Below are positions 34,101 to 41,329 of a DNA stretch of 64,000 nucleotides, piece after piece. The stretch covers positions 75,044,715 to 75,108,714 of the forward strand of contig CM077646.1 of the NCBI GenBank assembly GCA_039707465.1, written 5' to 3'. The notes under the pieces are model-generated. The model was not told the origin of the DNA and ran no database searches. It worked only from the letters and a program-made list of their open reading frames with translations. How positions within the stretch are numbered: position 1 is the first letter of the stretch; each line of letters opens with the position of its first letter. This DNA is from Rhabdophis nuchalis (lineage: Eukaryota; Chordata; Lepidosauria; Squamata; Natricidae). The position numbers were made by a program, and so were the translations under genes.

Positions 34101-34969
34101 TACTGGCTTATCACAATAATATGGACCATTAAATGACGACAACACCCAATCTCATATAAGACATCTTCCTGCAATGGTATTTTACACAGAGATTAACTCT
34201 ACAAAAAGCAGTGGCTACATGTCACTGATCATGTTATGTTATGTTGTTAGTCCAGCTTTATTATTTTTATAAAGGCAAAGAAAATACTCATTATTCCCTC
34301 CATTTCCCATTTTCCCCGCAACAACCACCGTATGACATGGGTTGGAATGAGAGTGACTGGCCCAGTTGATGTTAGGAATGAGGTCATATTTTCTGCCTAA
34401 CCAGGCTAGTTTAAACATCCAGGTAATTGGTACCTTTACAACATTGTTTCTCAATCTCAGCTGTTTTAAATCTGTTCAGTTCAATCTCCTGAGCTCCCCA
34501 ACCAGCATGAGCTTCACACCTCTTAAAGTTGTGAAATGATATCTTTCAATATTCTTTGATGGAGGATTGGAGGATAAATGACATCATGTTTAATCAATGG
34601 GTTTAATCTTTAATATTTATACAAGGGCCTTACTTCTTCCCAGCACAGAAGCATCATGTTACATCAGGCATAATTCAGCAACCTCCAGTTTTTAGAATTT
34701 GCAGTGCCAAGAAAGCAGGTATAAAACAAGGTGGAAAGCAAGAACCCTCTTCGAAAGAAATGTATCTTTCTTCATTCCAATTAAGCAAATATCAGCAGTT
34801 TTTTCTATAAAAGCAATGGAAACTGCAGCCAAGCAAAATGAAAAGCTTACCAGTAATATATTTTGATCAGTGCTGAAGGATACAGGAGGAAGGAGGCCAC
34901 AAATGCCAAAATGGGAATGGCCAAGGTGCCTCCCGCTATTACAAACATGTTTAGCATATCAAGATCCAT
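12495..34969 (-). CDS. ABHD6: ABHD6, monoacylglycerol lipase ABHD6, complete coding gene (8 coding exons)
   Basis: ABHD6 is an integral-membrane serine hydrolase that hydrolyses 2-arachidonoylglycerol and other monoacylglycerols and bis(monoacylglycero)phosphate. Coding exons on the minus strand: 34969-34851, 28544-28388, 26157-26044, 23718-23586, 21475-21318, 18389-18335, 16800-16700 and 12671-12495. The total of 1014 bases gives 337 residues plus TGA, the human length. All introns are GT..AG and phases join cleanly. Residues ~9-30 form the N-terminal membrane anchor (FVIAGGTLAIPILAFVASFL). The nucleophile elbow GTSMGG puts Ser at 148, Asp is 278 (IIWGKQDQ) and His is 306 (ENCGHS), as in human. 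The ATG has A at -3 and G at +4. A MITE sits 45 bp before the last exon. I see no damage. Confidence 0.97.
12717..13077. mobile_element. hAT MITE, 361 bp, 8-bp TSD, in last ABHD6 intron
   Basis: Same family as 4615-5018: CAGTGGTGGGTTTC at the left, its reverse complement at the right, a short CTTT/CCTTT tract inside. The exact duplication ATGTTGAC occupies 12709-12716 and 13078-13085. The element ends 45 bp upstream of the exon 8 acceptor. Confidence 0.94.
13240..13345 (+). repeat. Unclassified interspersed repeat fragment
   Basis: The segment around CCTTGGTGCTCTCTGAG through ACCCAAACAAGATAACATCATCAG recurs in inverse orientation at 40790-41000. It has the look of a degenerate retroelement 3' part; I could not assign the family. 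Confidence 0.5.
13496..13649. mobile_element. Short hAT MITE (GATGGCGAACC family), 154 bp
   Basis: The left end CCGTGATGGTGAACCTA and right end AGGTTCACCAACACTG are inverted. The flanks CCATTGGC and CCATAGGC match at 7 of 8 bases as a decayed TSD. Related copies lie at 26339 and 35067. Confidence 0.8.
13658..15107. other. ABHD6 intron 7, mostly unrecognised sequence
   Basis: No coding exon or clear element is seen apart from a 5S-like fragment at 14695-14765. A Ser/Pro-type CT-rich stretch lies near 13795-13905. Confidence 0.4.
14695..14765 (+). repeat. 5S rRNA-derived SINE fragment
   Basis: The stretch TCTGCCCTGGTTACTTTTGG followed by ATGAGAAACCACCAGGAAATCC aligns with the 3' half of 5S rRNA (box C region, GGTTAGTACTTGGATGGGAGACC). 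It is truncated and mutated, hence a 5S-derived SINE piece and not a gene. A related piece lies at 24065-24125. Confidence 0.6.
15116..15627. mobile_element. hAT MITE, 512 bp, CpG-rich, with internal ~50-bp hairpin
   Basis: Ends CAGGGGTCCCCAACC and GGTTGGGGACCCCTG are perfect inverse copies. The exact 8-bp duplication TTTTAAAG flanks it (15108-15115 and 15628-15635). Inside, ~15350-15400 and ~15450-15500 are near-perfect inverted copies. No transposase. Confidence 0.93.
15636..16699. other. ABHD6 intron 7 sequence, no element recognised
   Basis: AT-rich, with a short (CA)n tract near 16148-16180 including CACATACACACG. Nothing else stands out. Confidence 0.4.
16700..16800 (-). CDS. ABHD6: ABHD6 coding exon 7 (residues 246-279)
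   Basis: Acceptor TTCTGTAAAAG precedes 16800 and donor GTACATC follows 16700. It encodes LFLELIDDKS... to IKATTQIIWGKQDQ, carrying catalytic Asp278. The first base completes the codon split from exon 6. The middle (IDDKSLFCLHDN) differs from the human stretch more than other exons do. Confidence 0.95.
16801..17755. other. ABHD6 intron 6 sequence, nothing recognised
   Basis: Unique-looking AT-rich sequence; no exon, RNA gene or element identified. Confidence 0.35.
17756..17983. mobile_element. hAT MITE, 228 bp, in ABHD6 intron
   Basis: Starts CAGGGGTGGGTTCCGG and ends GGAGCCCATCTCTG, imperfect inverted ends. It sits in a (GTT)n context with TTGTTGTT on both sides, compatible with an 8-bp TSD. 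Inside it an inverted pair around GTGCACATGTGCAG / CTGCACATGCACC is present. Confidence 0.75.
18335..18389 (-). CDS. ABHD6: ABHD6 coding exon 6 (residues 228-245)
   Basis: A 55-bp exon encoding ILQGLVDVRIPHNDFYRK plus one base. Acceptor TATTCATAG precedes it and donor GTGAGTGCC follows. The peptide is nearly identical to the human segment. Confidence 0.96.
18390..19289. other. ABHD6 intron 5 sequence, nothing recognised
   Basis: AT-rich; no element identified before the LTR at 19290. Confidence 0.35.
19290..20007 (+). mobile_element. Solo LTR (TG..CA, 5-bp TSD), interrupted by a MITE
   Basis: Begins TGTTGTCGCC and ends CAGAACA, flanked by the exact 5-bp duplication GAATT (19285-19289 and 20008-20012). 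A TATA-like GAAATAAAAGAGG lies near 19600 and AATAAA near 19943, giving plus-strand orientation. Without the inserted palindromic MITE (19799-19933 plus TSD) it is ~575 bp. No internal region, so it is a solo LTR. A 5-bp TSD fits Ty3/gypsy or some ERVs; the family is not determined. The 139-codon ORF across its start is chance. Confidence 0.82.
19799..19933. mobile_element. Palindromic hAT MITE, 135 bp, near-perfect hairpin
   Basis: Starts CAGGGGTTCCCAAACTTGGC and ends with its reverse complement. The inverted arms extend almost to the centre (loop near CAGCTATGCTGG). The exact TSD CTGTAAAT occupies 19791-19798 and 19934-19941. Related hairpins lie at 36981 and 61932. Confidence 0.95.
20212..20525. 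mobile_element. TIR repeat of the GTAGTCCT...TTACAACC family
   Basis: Starts CAGGTGGTCCTCAGGTTATG and ends in CCTCATTTAAGGACGGAAAT, a degenerate copy. Family relation inferred from ends and from internal CATTTAACAACC motifs. Confidence 0.5.
20615..20958 (-). repeat. Sauria-type tRNA-derived SINE
   Basis: On the minus strand it starts GGGACGTAGTGGCTCAGTGG (box A region), with box B GGTTCAAATC about 50 bases on. A long unrelated body follows, and it ends GAGGAACCTTTACCT. This is the layout of squamate Sauria SINEs: a tRNA head, with a BovB-like tail ending in ACCTTT repeats. Nearly full length; several CpG-type changes. Confidence 0.85.
21020..21120 (+). repeat. LINE/SINE 3' end with (AAAT)n tail
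   Basis: The segment GTAAATCACCCAAAGTCACT...GTGGGCGGCCATCCAAAT ends in AAATAAATAAATAAATA, a typical retroelement 3' end. Confidence 0.5.
21318..21475 (-). CDS. ABHD6: ABHD6 coding exon 5 (residues 175-227)
   Basis: Acceptor CTCATTACAG precedes 21475 and donor GTAAGCAAG follows 21318. It includes the conserved IPLIPSTPEEMGDMLKLCSY and VRFKVPHQ. The early part (NSKQSNFVKQMREQKENGCI) differs clearly from human. Confidence 0.96.
22034..22116. repeat. (AAT)n microsatellite
   Basis: About 27 uninterrupted units. It abuts a retroelement 3' end on its right side (minus-strand tail), so it probably grew from that tail. Confidence 0.95.
22117..22340 (-). repeat. Probable non-LTR retroelement 3' end with (ATT)n tail
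   Basis: On the minus strand it runs into ACAATGACAATAAAG and then (ATT)n, the structure of a LINE/SINE 3' end. The 5' boundary is uncertain and the family unassigned. Confidence 0.45.
22392..22697. mobile_element. hAT MITE, 306 bp, 8-bp TSD
   Basis: Starts CAGAGGTGGCATTCAGCC and ends GTTGAATCTCACCACTG. The exact TSD AATAGACT occupies 22384-22391 and 22698-22705. Related copies lie at 47389-47696 and, in part, 28817. Confidence 0.92.
22812..23240. mobile_element. TIR DNA element (CCGTATTTTTCAGAGTATAAGA family)
   Basis: Ends ACCATATTTTTCAGAGTATAAG and CCTAAAAATATGGT are inverted. The interior shares GCAGAC/GCAGAT-CTC and GAGGGAAAA-GGTGC blocks with 11296-11776. Confidence 0.75.
23378..23470 (+). 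repeat. tRNA-derived SINE head, truncated
   Basis: GCGGTGGCTCACGTGGTTAG (box A) and CACGTTCAAGACC (box B) are spaced as in tRNA-derived SINEs. The part after GTGACAGGGTAAGCTC resembles the Sauria SINE and then stops. Not a tRNA gene: the cloverleaf is not closed. Confidence 0.65.
23586..23718 (-). CDS. ABHD6: ABHD6 coding exon 4 (residues 131-175, catalytic Ser)
   Basis: Acceptor TAATTTTTCAG precedes 23718 and donor GTGAGT follows 23586. It encodes FVECINLNRKPFHLVGTSMG with nucleophile Ser148 in the GXSXG elbow, then HVAGVYAAQYPAEV and CLSLICPA plus one base. Confidence 0.97.
24065..24125 (+). repeat. 5S rRNA-derived fragment
   Basis: GGCCTAGTCTGTACTTGGAT then GGGAGACC matches the 5S rRNA internal control region and 3' part. 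The flanks do not, so it is a 5S-derived SINE remnant. Confidence 0.6.
24359..24490. repeat. hAT fragment (GGGTGTCAAACTCG end)
   Basis: The left end GGGTGTCAAACTCGCC resembles the terminus of the MITE at 44486-44622; GTCACGTTGCTGTCATGTGAC also corresponds. The right terminus is not found. Confidence 0.45.
24513..25175 (+). mobile_element. 5'-truncated L1-like insertion (663 bp) with 16-bp TSD
   Basis: AAGTTGGTGGAATGCT occurs exactly at 24497-24512 and 25176-25191. The inserted segment ends AATAAAAAATTTTACTAATA and A residues, a poly(A)-type tail. It has a purine-rich GA/GGA stretch (24790-25000), as L1 3' UTRs often have. Long TSD and A tail indicate L1-type target-primed insertion; no ORF2 codons were recognised. 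Confidence 0.8.
25230..25312 (+). repeat. LINE 3'-terminal fragment
   Basis: GTAAGCCGCCTGGGATGATT...GATAAAAG...GATAAATAAGTAAA resembles the 3' ends of reptile CR1/L2-type LINEs and dependent SINEs. Very short. Confidence 0.5.
26044..26157 (-). CDS. ABHD6: ABHD6 coding exon 3 (residues 93-130)
   Basis: Acceptor CTTGTTCTTCACAG precedes 26157 and donor GTAAAATC follows 26044. Exactly 38 codons: FLPKNLHLICVDMPGHGDTT then RSSLDDYSIYGQVKRIHQ. It contains the conserved DMPGH segment. The human Asp in LSIDGQ is Tyr here. Confidence 0.97.
26339..26867. mobile_element. hAT MITE (GATGGCGAACC family), 529 bp, exact TSD
   Basis: Left end CATGATGGCGAACCTATGGC, right end AGGTTCGCCATCACTG. The 8-bp TSD AGCTAAGC occupies 26331-26338 and 26868-26875. 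The interior CCTCCCCAGGCTCC blocks match the copies at 4455 and 35067. It lies in an ABHD6 intron. Confidence 0.92.
27283..28000. mobile_element. Large inverted-repeat DNA element (TTTTTCGGAGTATAAGA family)
   Basis: Left end ACCATATTTTTCGGAGTATA then AGATGCACCTTTTCCC; right end GGTGTGTCTTATACCTCGGA. Further in, CTGCCTCCCAGCAATTTACC (near 27400) is inverted near 27912-27945. So arms of >100 bp flank an unrelated centre. No transposase ORF. Confidence 0.6.
28388..28544 (-). CDS. ABHD6: ABHD6 coding exon 2 (residues 40-92)
   Basis: Acceptor CCTTACTAG precedes 28544 and donor GTATGCTTCC follows 28388. It completes Trp40 and encodes YWRRTLGLQVKYAHCGDYQF, then the conserved VLMLHGFSANKEMWLSMVK, which includes the HGF oxyanion-hole motif of alpha/beta hydrolases. 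Confidence 0.97.
28817..28915 (+). repeat. hAT MITE fragment related to 22392
   Basis: Starts CAGAGGTAGGTTGCTACC with GAACCAGTAG(T/G)GG repeats typical of that family. The right terminus is not recognised. Confidence 0.4.
29340..29925 (-). mobile_element. CR1 LINE 3' fragment
   Basis: On the minus strand, the ORF2 C-terminus LELRRNCLTVRTINQWNSLP is followed by PPEVVNAPTLQVFKKMLDSH, the classic CR1 end. The typical 3' UTR (AGTTGGAAGGGACCTTGGAG on plus) and an ATTGT-type tail follow. 5'-truncated; frame partly open for 105 codons; not functional. Confidence 0.92.
30516..30951. mobile_element. hAT MITE with a LINE inserted in it
   Basis: Starts CAGAGGTCTCATTCTCGCGG and ends GAGTTTGAGACTTCTG. 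The exact TSD GTGTAAAA occupies 30508-30515 and 30952-30959. The middle is interrupted by a LINE 3' end at 30703-30935. Confidence 0.88.
30703..30935 (-). mobile_element. CR1/L2-type LINE 3' end inside a hAT MITE, 6-bp TSD
   Basis: Minus-strand sequence covers the last codons of the same ORF as the copy at 48861 (LFCLAGLG-like), the 3' UTR with GGTGCACCGC-like box and a (TTA)n tail. GAGTTT is duplicated at 30697-30702 and 30936-30941. A ~230-bp 5'-truncated copy. Confidence 0.88.
31790..32060 (-). repeat. Degenerate LINE C-terminal fragment (RTE-like)
   Basis: Minus-strand translation gives KTIKKQKLEYFGRV, a stop, then LEKYGMLHVILQGKIEGKRG and PGRRRTS, resembling the C-terminus of RTE/BovB-like LINE proteins. 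Several stops. Clade uncertain. Confidence 0.5.
32061..34850. other. ABHD6 intron 1-2 sequence, nothing recognised
   Basis: AT-rich unique-looking sequence with short ORFs lacking any recognisable domain. Confidence 0.35.
34851..34969 (-). CDS. ABHD6: ABHD6 coding exon 1 (start codon, membrane anchor)
   Basis: The exon runs 35000-34851; bases 35000-34970 are 5' UTR after an acceptor (AATCCATGCAG). The ATG at 34969-34967 starts MDLDMLNMFVIAGGTLAIPI and leads through a ~20-residue hydrophobic anchor to YPSALIKIYY. The last two bases start the Trp40 codon; donor GTAAGC. An upstream noncoding exon must exist because this exon begins with an acceptor. Confidence 0.96.
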
Positions 34970-35066
34970 CTTGACTCGTTCACAGATCTGCTTTCTTTAC
35001 CTGCATGGATTAAAAAAAAGTAGAAATGTAAGTTTGGCAAAGCTGTAGAACAGATATTGTAAAGGA

Positions 35067-35588
35067 CAGTGATGGCGAACCTTTTTTGGCTCGCATGCCA
35101 AAAGCGGGGGGGATAGCAGAGGGGTCGTGCGTGGGGGTGCCACACCCATAATGCTATGCGCAGGACCCAGAGCACATGCAGGCATGACCAGCACACACAC
35201 ACCCCATTTTTGGCATGTTTTTTTCACCTTCCCCAGGTTCCAGAGGTTTTATAGGAGCCTGGGGAGGGTGAAAACAGTGCCCCCCCCCCCGGAGGCCCTC
35301 CAGAGGCTTCAGGAGCTTCCTTGAAGCCTCCGGAGTGCAAAAAACAGCCCTATGGGCAAACCGGAAGTTCAGGAACAGACTTCCGGTTTGCCTGTAGGGC
35401 CAGTTTTTCACACTCCGGAGGCTTCAAGGAGGCCTCTGGAGGGCGAAAAATGAGCTCAAAAGAATGCCAAAGTGAGCTGGCCAGTGTGCACGTGCACACT
35501 GGCCAGTTGACAGGGCAAGCTTTGCGTGCCCTGACAAATTGCTCCGCATGCCACCTGTGGCACGCGTGCCATAGGTTCACTATCACGG
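35067..35588. mobile_element. hAT MITE (GATGGCGAACC family), 522 bp
   Basis: Left end CAGTGATGGCGAACCTTTTT, right end ATAGGTTCACTATCACGG. Flanks GTAAAGGA and GTATAGGA match at 7 of 8. Inside are repeated CCTCCGGAG/CTTCAGG blocks, a palindrome at CTGGCCAGTGTGCACGTGCA, and AACCGGAAGTTCAGGAAC. Confidence 0.88.
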
Positions 35589-36980
35589 GTATAGGATCTC
35601 AGGCAACACTTCTGAGCTAATCTATCTGTTCTCTTTTTCAAATGTTCCAGGATAACAGTATTTTCCTTCAGTTAAATTTCAGGACCAAAAATAAAGATGA
35701 GTAAGTAAAGGGAGATATCTACAAGGAAATGTCTATAGGAGAGATATATGGCCAATGGGCAGCCAATCACAAAATCAACCTGGACAGAGGATAATCTGAT
35801 TACTAAAATTCAAAAATCCCATTTCTCACGCTGACATATTGATTCCACTTTGGAGGCAGGATTCAGCAGAATCCAATGCATAACAAAGAGACTGGGAGAC
35901 TACACTAAAAAAATTAGTTCTCTAAACCACCAAAAAAACAATTAAATTATTCAAGAGTTAGGTGTCAGCATTCTGAGTAACGCATCCGCTGAAGTCAGAA
36001 CTCTGAGGCAGGTAGATTCCTCAAATAACATGTTTATTGGGTACATCATATTGCACAGCTAGTGAAAAGCAACTCTAAAAGTTCCCACAGTTTTTCCCTT
36101 GTTAAAAGAGGAACTATTTCCCTCCCCAGCTGTCATCAGTCACATTGTCCAATGGGAGTAGCTGGCAGGGTGCTTGGTCACTCCTCTCCTCCCACAAATG
36201 CAACCTGTTGGGATGACCTTGGTTCCCACAAAACTTTTTGTTTTGACTATTAGTAAGCATATCTATTTCCCCCACTCCCTTCCCGCTCCCAGAGTTTGTG
36301 GCAACTATGAGGCAGCACAAGATGGCTCCAGCCAGGTTCGCTTCAGAGTTGACATTAGGTTTACTTATACTTGGCAACGTGTATTTCTGATTTACATCTA
36401 CACAATGAATTTCAATGGAGAGCCAACACCCAAAACTATCAATGCAATATTGACCACAGATCATTTTCAAAAAACACTAATTCACTCTTTCAGACCACCA
36501 ACTCTGAGTTATTAAATACGTTAAATAAGCATGTCGCTAACGTAAGATCCCGTAATATACCTCCACTAAAGTATACAATATTTAAACAAAGACCAAAGTA
36601 CAACATGCTGAATTAAAACCCAGTTACCACATATAAAACAGATGTTCAATTAAAAGAGAATGAATTGACAAACACAGGTACTGTACATTGGAATAGTATC
36701 TCACTGATGTCACAAAAGCATTCACAGAAACAATGGATTGGATTTCTCTGGGAAAAGGAGAGGGAAATGGCCAGATCCTTGGTTCCGGGAGAGCCACTTC
36801 TTGGCTGCAAGACAGAGGTAGGCAAAATTGCTCCTCTAGAGAAGTAACTTGAAAAGCTAACCGAGAAACAGGCGAAGAGGAAAGGTTATCCAAAAGTCAT
36901 ACAACCTTAACTTGATTCACTCAGTTGCAATAAATTGTTTTCTAGATTAATGCAAGCATTTCAAGAGTGTTTCCTTAGAC

Positions 36981-37112
36981 CAGTGTTCCTCAACCTTGGC
37001 AACTTTAAGTCCCGTGGACTTCAACTCCCAGAATCTCCCCGTCAGAGCTGGCTGGGGGATTCTGGGAGTTGAAATCCACGGGACTTAAAGTTGCCACGGT
37101 TGAGAAACACTG
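36981..37112. mobile_element. Palindromic hAT MITE, 132 bp
   Basis: Starts CAGTGTTCCTCAACCTTGGC and ends with its near reverse complement; arms ~60 bp with few mismatches. TSD CCTTAGAC/CCTTAGAG (7/8). Same family as 19799 and 61932. Confidence 0.92.
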
Positions 37113-38132
37113 CCTTAGAGAGACACAGGCAACTTCTAAAAGTCCAGGAACTGTCTTGGCTTCTATGATCTTCTAAAGGCCATAGATTTAGGAGGTCTCC
37201 CAAAATCATTATATTGGCGCCATTAAAAAATGAAGGGACAAGTTGGGGGTGCTCATTTTCAGGGATGAAGAGTGTCAGAAAGCAGGGGGAGCGTGCGTGG
37301 GGGGGGGTCGTGCACGTATGTGCAGGGGGCATGGGCGCACGGGGGGATCGTACATGCATTGTATTATGGGTGTAGGGTGGAGTGGATTGAACAGAGATAT
37401 ACTTTGAGAAATTAATGAGCTTTTTCTGGAAGCCTAGTTAAGTCAGATTGGCTACACATTTATAAGCTTATTTTTATGTTTAAGTCTGTATTTGTAAATT
37501 ATGGAGTCGCTCTAAATCTCCAATACAGCCTCTCTTGTAAAAAGAGACTTCAACAAAAGGGGAGTAAAAAATATCACAAAGAGGAAAGACATACTGCATT
37601 TGGTTGAAAGGAAACATGACTTCAAATGCATTTAGAAACCTAAGTGCATTTAGACTAATACTAAAAATACAACTGCCGAAAGGACAACTAACCCACAATA
37701 AGTCCTTGTTGCCACTCTGATATTTTCTAATGAATTACCTTCCTTTTCTTTTAATAAAATATTTTCTCACTCCTTGTAGGCTGAGAACGGGCATCATTTT
37801 CTGAATGCAGTCAACACAACATTTGGTGTTTAGATTTAGATTTTGTTATCGCAAGAACTGTATATAATTACATTTAGTGCTCAGGTATGAACAAATAAAC
37901 CAGGACTACTGTATCAGGAGGCTTTAACCTGGAGTACTCTTTGGATGGATTTCAGGGGATGGTGAATTAAATGGGGGCAGGATATTATTTTCACTAATCA
38001 CTGATTGAAATTAAAATTTGTGTTTAATGATGAACACAGGCAACAAAGCTATGCCCTCCAGGCTCCAAAATATTTTTAACCATTTATAATTTATAATCTC
38101 AGAGAATTTTACATAATTTTATATATGTATAT

Positions 38133-38537
38133 AGAGAGTCCTCCACTTACAACAGTTAAAAGTTCACTGAACAGTTAAAAGTTCACTGAAAAAATTACTT
38201 ATGACAGTTTTTCACAATTATGACTGTTGCAGCATTGCCATGCTCACTTGATCAAAATTCAGATGATTGGCAACTGACTTATATTTATGACAGTTGCAGT
38301 GTCCCACTGCAGTTTGATCATGTGATCACTTTTTGCAATCTTTTGGCAAGCAACGTCAATATGGAAGCCAGATTCACTTAACAACCGTGTTACTAATATA
38401 ACAGCTGCAATAATTCACTTAACAACTGTGACAAGAAAGGTCTTAAAATGGGGCAAAATTCACTTAACAACTTTCTCACTTAGCAGCAGTAATTTTGGGC
38501 TCAATGTGGTCGTAAATCAAGGACTACTTGCAGTGTA
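38133..38537. mobile_element. TIR repeat of the GTAGTCCTTGACTTACAACC family
   Basis: Left GAGTCCTCCACTTACAACAG, right GGTCGTAAATCAAGGACTAC. The interior has several CACTTAACAAC motifs shared with the other copies. Confidence 0.7.
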
Positions 38538-38559
38538 ACCTGCTTTACATTTTTTTTTT

Positions 38560-39130
38560 AATTGATTGCTGCTGCCTCTAGACACTGCCACATCCACTCT
38601 CCAGAGTTTTTTGTCCTTCATATCAATAATGTTAAGTCCAGGTACCTATCTGTTTGAATTCTAAAATCCCAGAGCAATTTGGCTTCTTCAATTTCTTTTA
38701 CTTTGTCTATTTTATGTTATTATTGTTGTTGGTCATACAGTCCTTTTCCTTTCTTAAGGAAATTAATGTCTTTGTTTCATTATTTTCTCCAGTTCTTTCT
38801 CTTCTCTTCTGCTGTCTGGAGGTACTGCCATGTCGATTATTCAGACTAATTTTTTTTGTCTTTTATATCAACAATTGTTAAGCCTAGGGTGTTATCTGAT
38901 AGGTAGTATAATTATGCACCATTAACAGTGGTACCACTACAGCTATTTTATGCCATAATCTTTCAATTTCAGTTTTCAGATCTTTGTACTCTGTGAGTTC
39001 CAATTCTTCGTCTACTCTTCTTTTGCCTCCTGGCATTGCCACGTCCTTTATCTATACTTTTTTCTTTACAACCACTGTTAAATCTGATATGCTATAAGCC
39101 AAGATTTCATCAATTCGTATTCATGTCAGA
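38560..39130 (-). mobile_element. Degenerate R4-like LINE C-terminal (endonuclease) fragments, repeated
   Basis: On the minus strand three successive stretches resemble the restriction-like endonuclease C-terminus of R4-type LINEs: DLTVVVKKKV then KDVAMPGGKRRVDEELELT; then IIDMAVPPDSRREE; then KLLWDFRIQTDRYLDL followed by a VDVAV-like stretch. The better copy at 42825-43267 has the same motifs. Multiple stops. Confidence 0.6.
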
Positions 39131-39169
39131 CAGGTCTTAGTGGAAAAGACTAAGCATATCCAACGATCA

Positions 39170-40182
39170 TTTAATATGGTAAGAAAACAGGGGAAAAAAT
39201 CCTATACCAAATGAAATTTTGCCAAAGTGAACAGAGACTGTGTTGGTTGTTAAGAGTTCCTGAGCATCTGTCAACAAATGGACAACAGGACTCAACAACC
39301 AGAGCTTCTAGCTCTGTAGGATTATCGGAAGAACAACAATCACAGCAAGACGAAAGTACACCATGTTTTAAAATCACATGATTACGGCCAATTATAAATC
39401 AAAACCAACAAAGTAGGGATACGTAAGTGAATGTTTGAGTGTTGGGATATAATTTATCCAGACTTAAGTACCACTGAACAGTTATTAGCAAATCAAAGAA
39501 AATTCATTCCAGAAACAAAACATTCAGGAATAAATTCACTAGAAAAGTAGAAGAACCTTTGGAAAACATAAAGCAAAACTTAATAACAATAGTGGGGAAA
39601 GTTAAATACTATGAGGGACAAATCATCCAATTTAAGCAAAACCAGCTATTTCAATAAGACAATTCTACTTAAGTATAAATGATAATATGGAGAACCAAAC
39701 ACAAAGAAAGCAGTCCAGGTTTGGAAAGGTCTATGGAAAATTCAGAAACACTATAATAGAAATGCTGCATGGATAAAAGCATATGAAGATGAATTTAGCA
39801 AAAATTACAGGGGAAAACTATCAATAAGAGCAGAAAAGGACTAAACACGGAACATCTCCTGAAAATAATCAGTTGTGTGTCTTTAGGTTCAAATATCTGA
39901 CTAGCTTACATTTAATTATAGCTAAACAGCTTAATGAAATATTGCACAAAGGAGCAAATGGATGATTTAAAAAAAACACCAATGAAATGGACAACACCCA
40001 GAAACTAGAGAGATAACACGCTCACCTACAATGTTAGATTTCTCACACTTACACAATAGCAGACAACATCCAAGATTATTTAGAAGAAAATATCCTTCCA
40101 GTAGAACAGGAAAGAAATAAAGAAATAAAAGGAAAAAACAGAAGCACTAAAGATCAACTCTTGATTGATAAAATAGTTTCTG
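39170..40182 (+). mobile_element. Degenerate R4-like LINE fragment (upstream of and into RT)
   Basis: Plus-strand translation with stops shows AVQVWKGLWKIQKHYNRNAA followed by WIKAYEDEF, and near 40130 a GSxxTKDQLLIDKIV-like stretch, as in R4-type ORFs. It ends where a hAT-like end (CAGTGGTGGGCTGC) begins at 40183. Confidence 0.5.
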
Positions 40183-40260
40183 CAGTGGTGGGCTGCAAAT
40201 TTTTTAACAACCTCTGCCCTAATGACTGTCTGGGTGGGCATGGCTGGGAGCAACATGGAA
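40183..40260 (+). repeat. hAT end fragment
   Basis: CAGTGGTGGGCTGCAAATTT resembles the terminus of the MITEs at 4615 and 12717. No right end found. Confidence 0.35.
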
Positions 40261-40789
40261 AATAAAAGAGATTATTATACTGAATACTCCACACATCTAA
40301 TTATTTCCTCTTTAAAAATGTTTTACATAACTTGGAACTGTGCATGTCTCACTATTAGTAGCAAGACAAACTTCCCTTCCCACATAAATTGTTGTGTGAG
40401 GACTTCAAGAAAGGTCACCATCATTGAACCCTACAATTTAGGGCATGCTGCATTTTTGAAACCATATTAAATGCAAGATAATATCATGGTAGCAATATCT
40501 TTAAAAAGCAAGCTGGAACTGTTTCCAACTGCCAAGACTTCTGCAGATCTGCTTATCTCAACTAAGCAGGAGAAGGCTAAAAAGAGAACGTGATACTTGG
40601 GACTTTGCACTCATTTCTCAATGGATTCCAATGTCTGAGAATAACACAAGTTAGGTATTATAATTCTTTCTGCCAATTGTGTCTGATACAAAAATATATA
40701 CAGGTCCGCTGACCTATTTATATGTTTGTATTAAGTCTGTTAACAGAGTTATGTGACTTTTTTTTCTTCCTTAAACATAAGAGCCTTCA

Positions 40790-41000
40790 TAAATCAATGC
40801 TCTCCAAGTAAGGTAAATAGATGGTGTAAAGAGAAATCCTCCAGGCTTTCTGAGCTTGGTTTGTGGTCAGACATTTCATTACCCAAACAGGTAATATCAT
40901 CAGTGCTGTAGAGATAGTTTCCTAGTTGGGTAAGGAAACAGTCTGTAAGCGAACAACCAAGCCCAGAGAGCACCAAGGATTTCACAGTTCAACCCTGAAG
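40790..41000 (-). repeat. Unclassified repeat, inverse copy of 13240-13345
   Basis: The minus strand contains CCTTGGTGCTCTCTGGGCTT and ATTACCTGTTTGGGTAATGA. It shares the repeat seen at 13240. Confidence 0.5.
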
Positions 41001-41329
41001 TCATATATTTTCTTCTATTGGAAGTTTTAGCGCAGTATGGCTGTGTGACCGGGGAACGGACTTTGAGGGGCTCCTTTCATAAAAAAAATCTGCCCAGCAA
41101 GTTATTTGGTTTCACTGACACAGGATTGGTAGACAATCCCTCCGCACTCTCCGATACCTTTTTTTTTTTTTAAACCGATTTTCTATTAAACTGATTTGCG
41201 TCCGATTTTGTTCTCTCAAATCTCCAAGCAGTTTGGCAACTTCAAGCACGCATTAAGGCAGAAGCCTCGTCTGCATACACGGTTGCGTGTTCGGAAGGAA
41301 AGCAGCTCCTGCTGCCAGTCCCAACCAGA

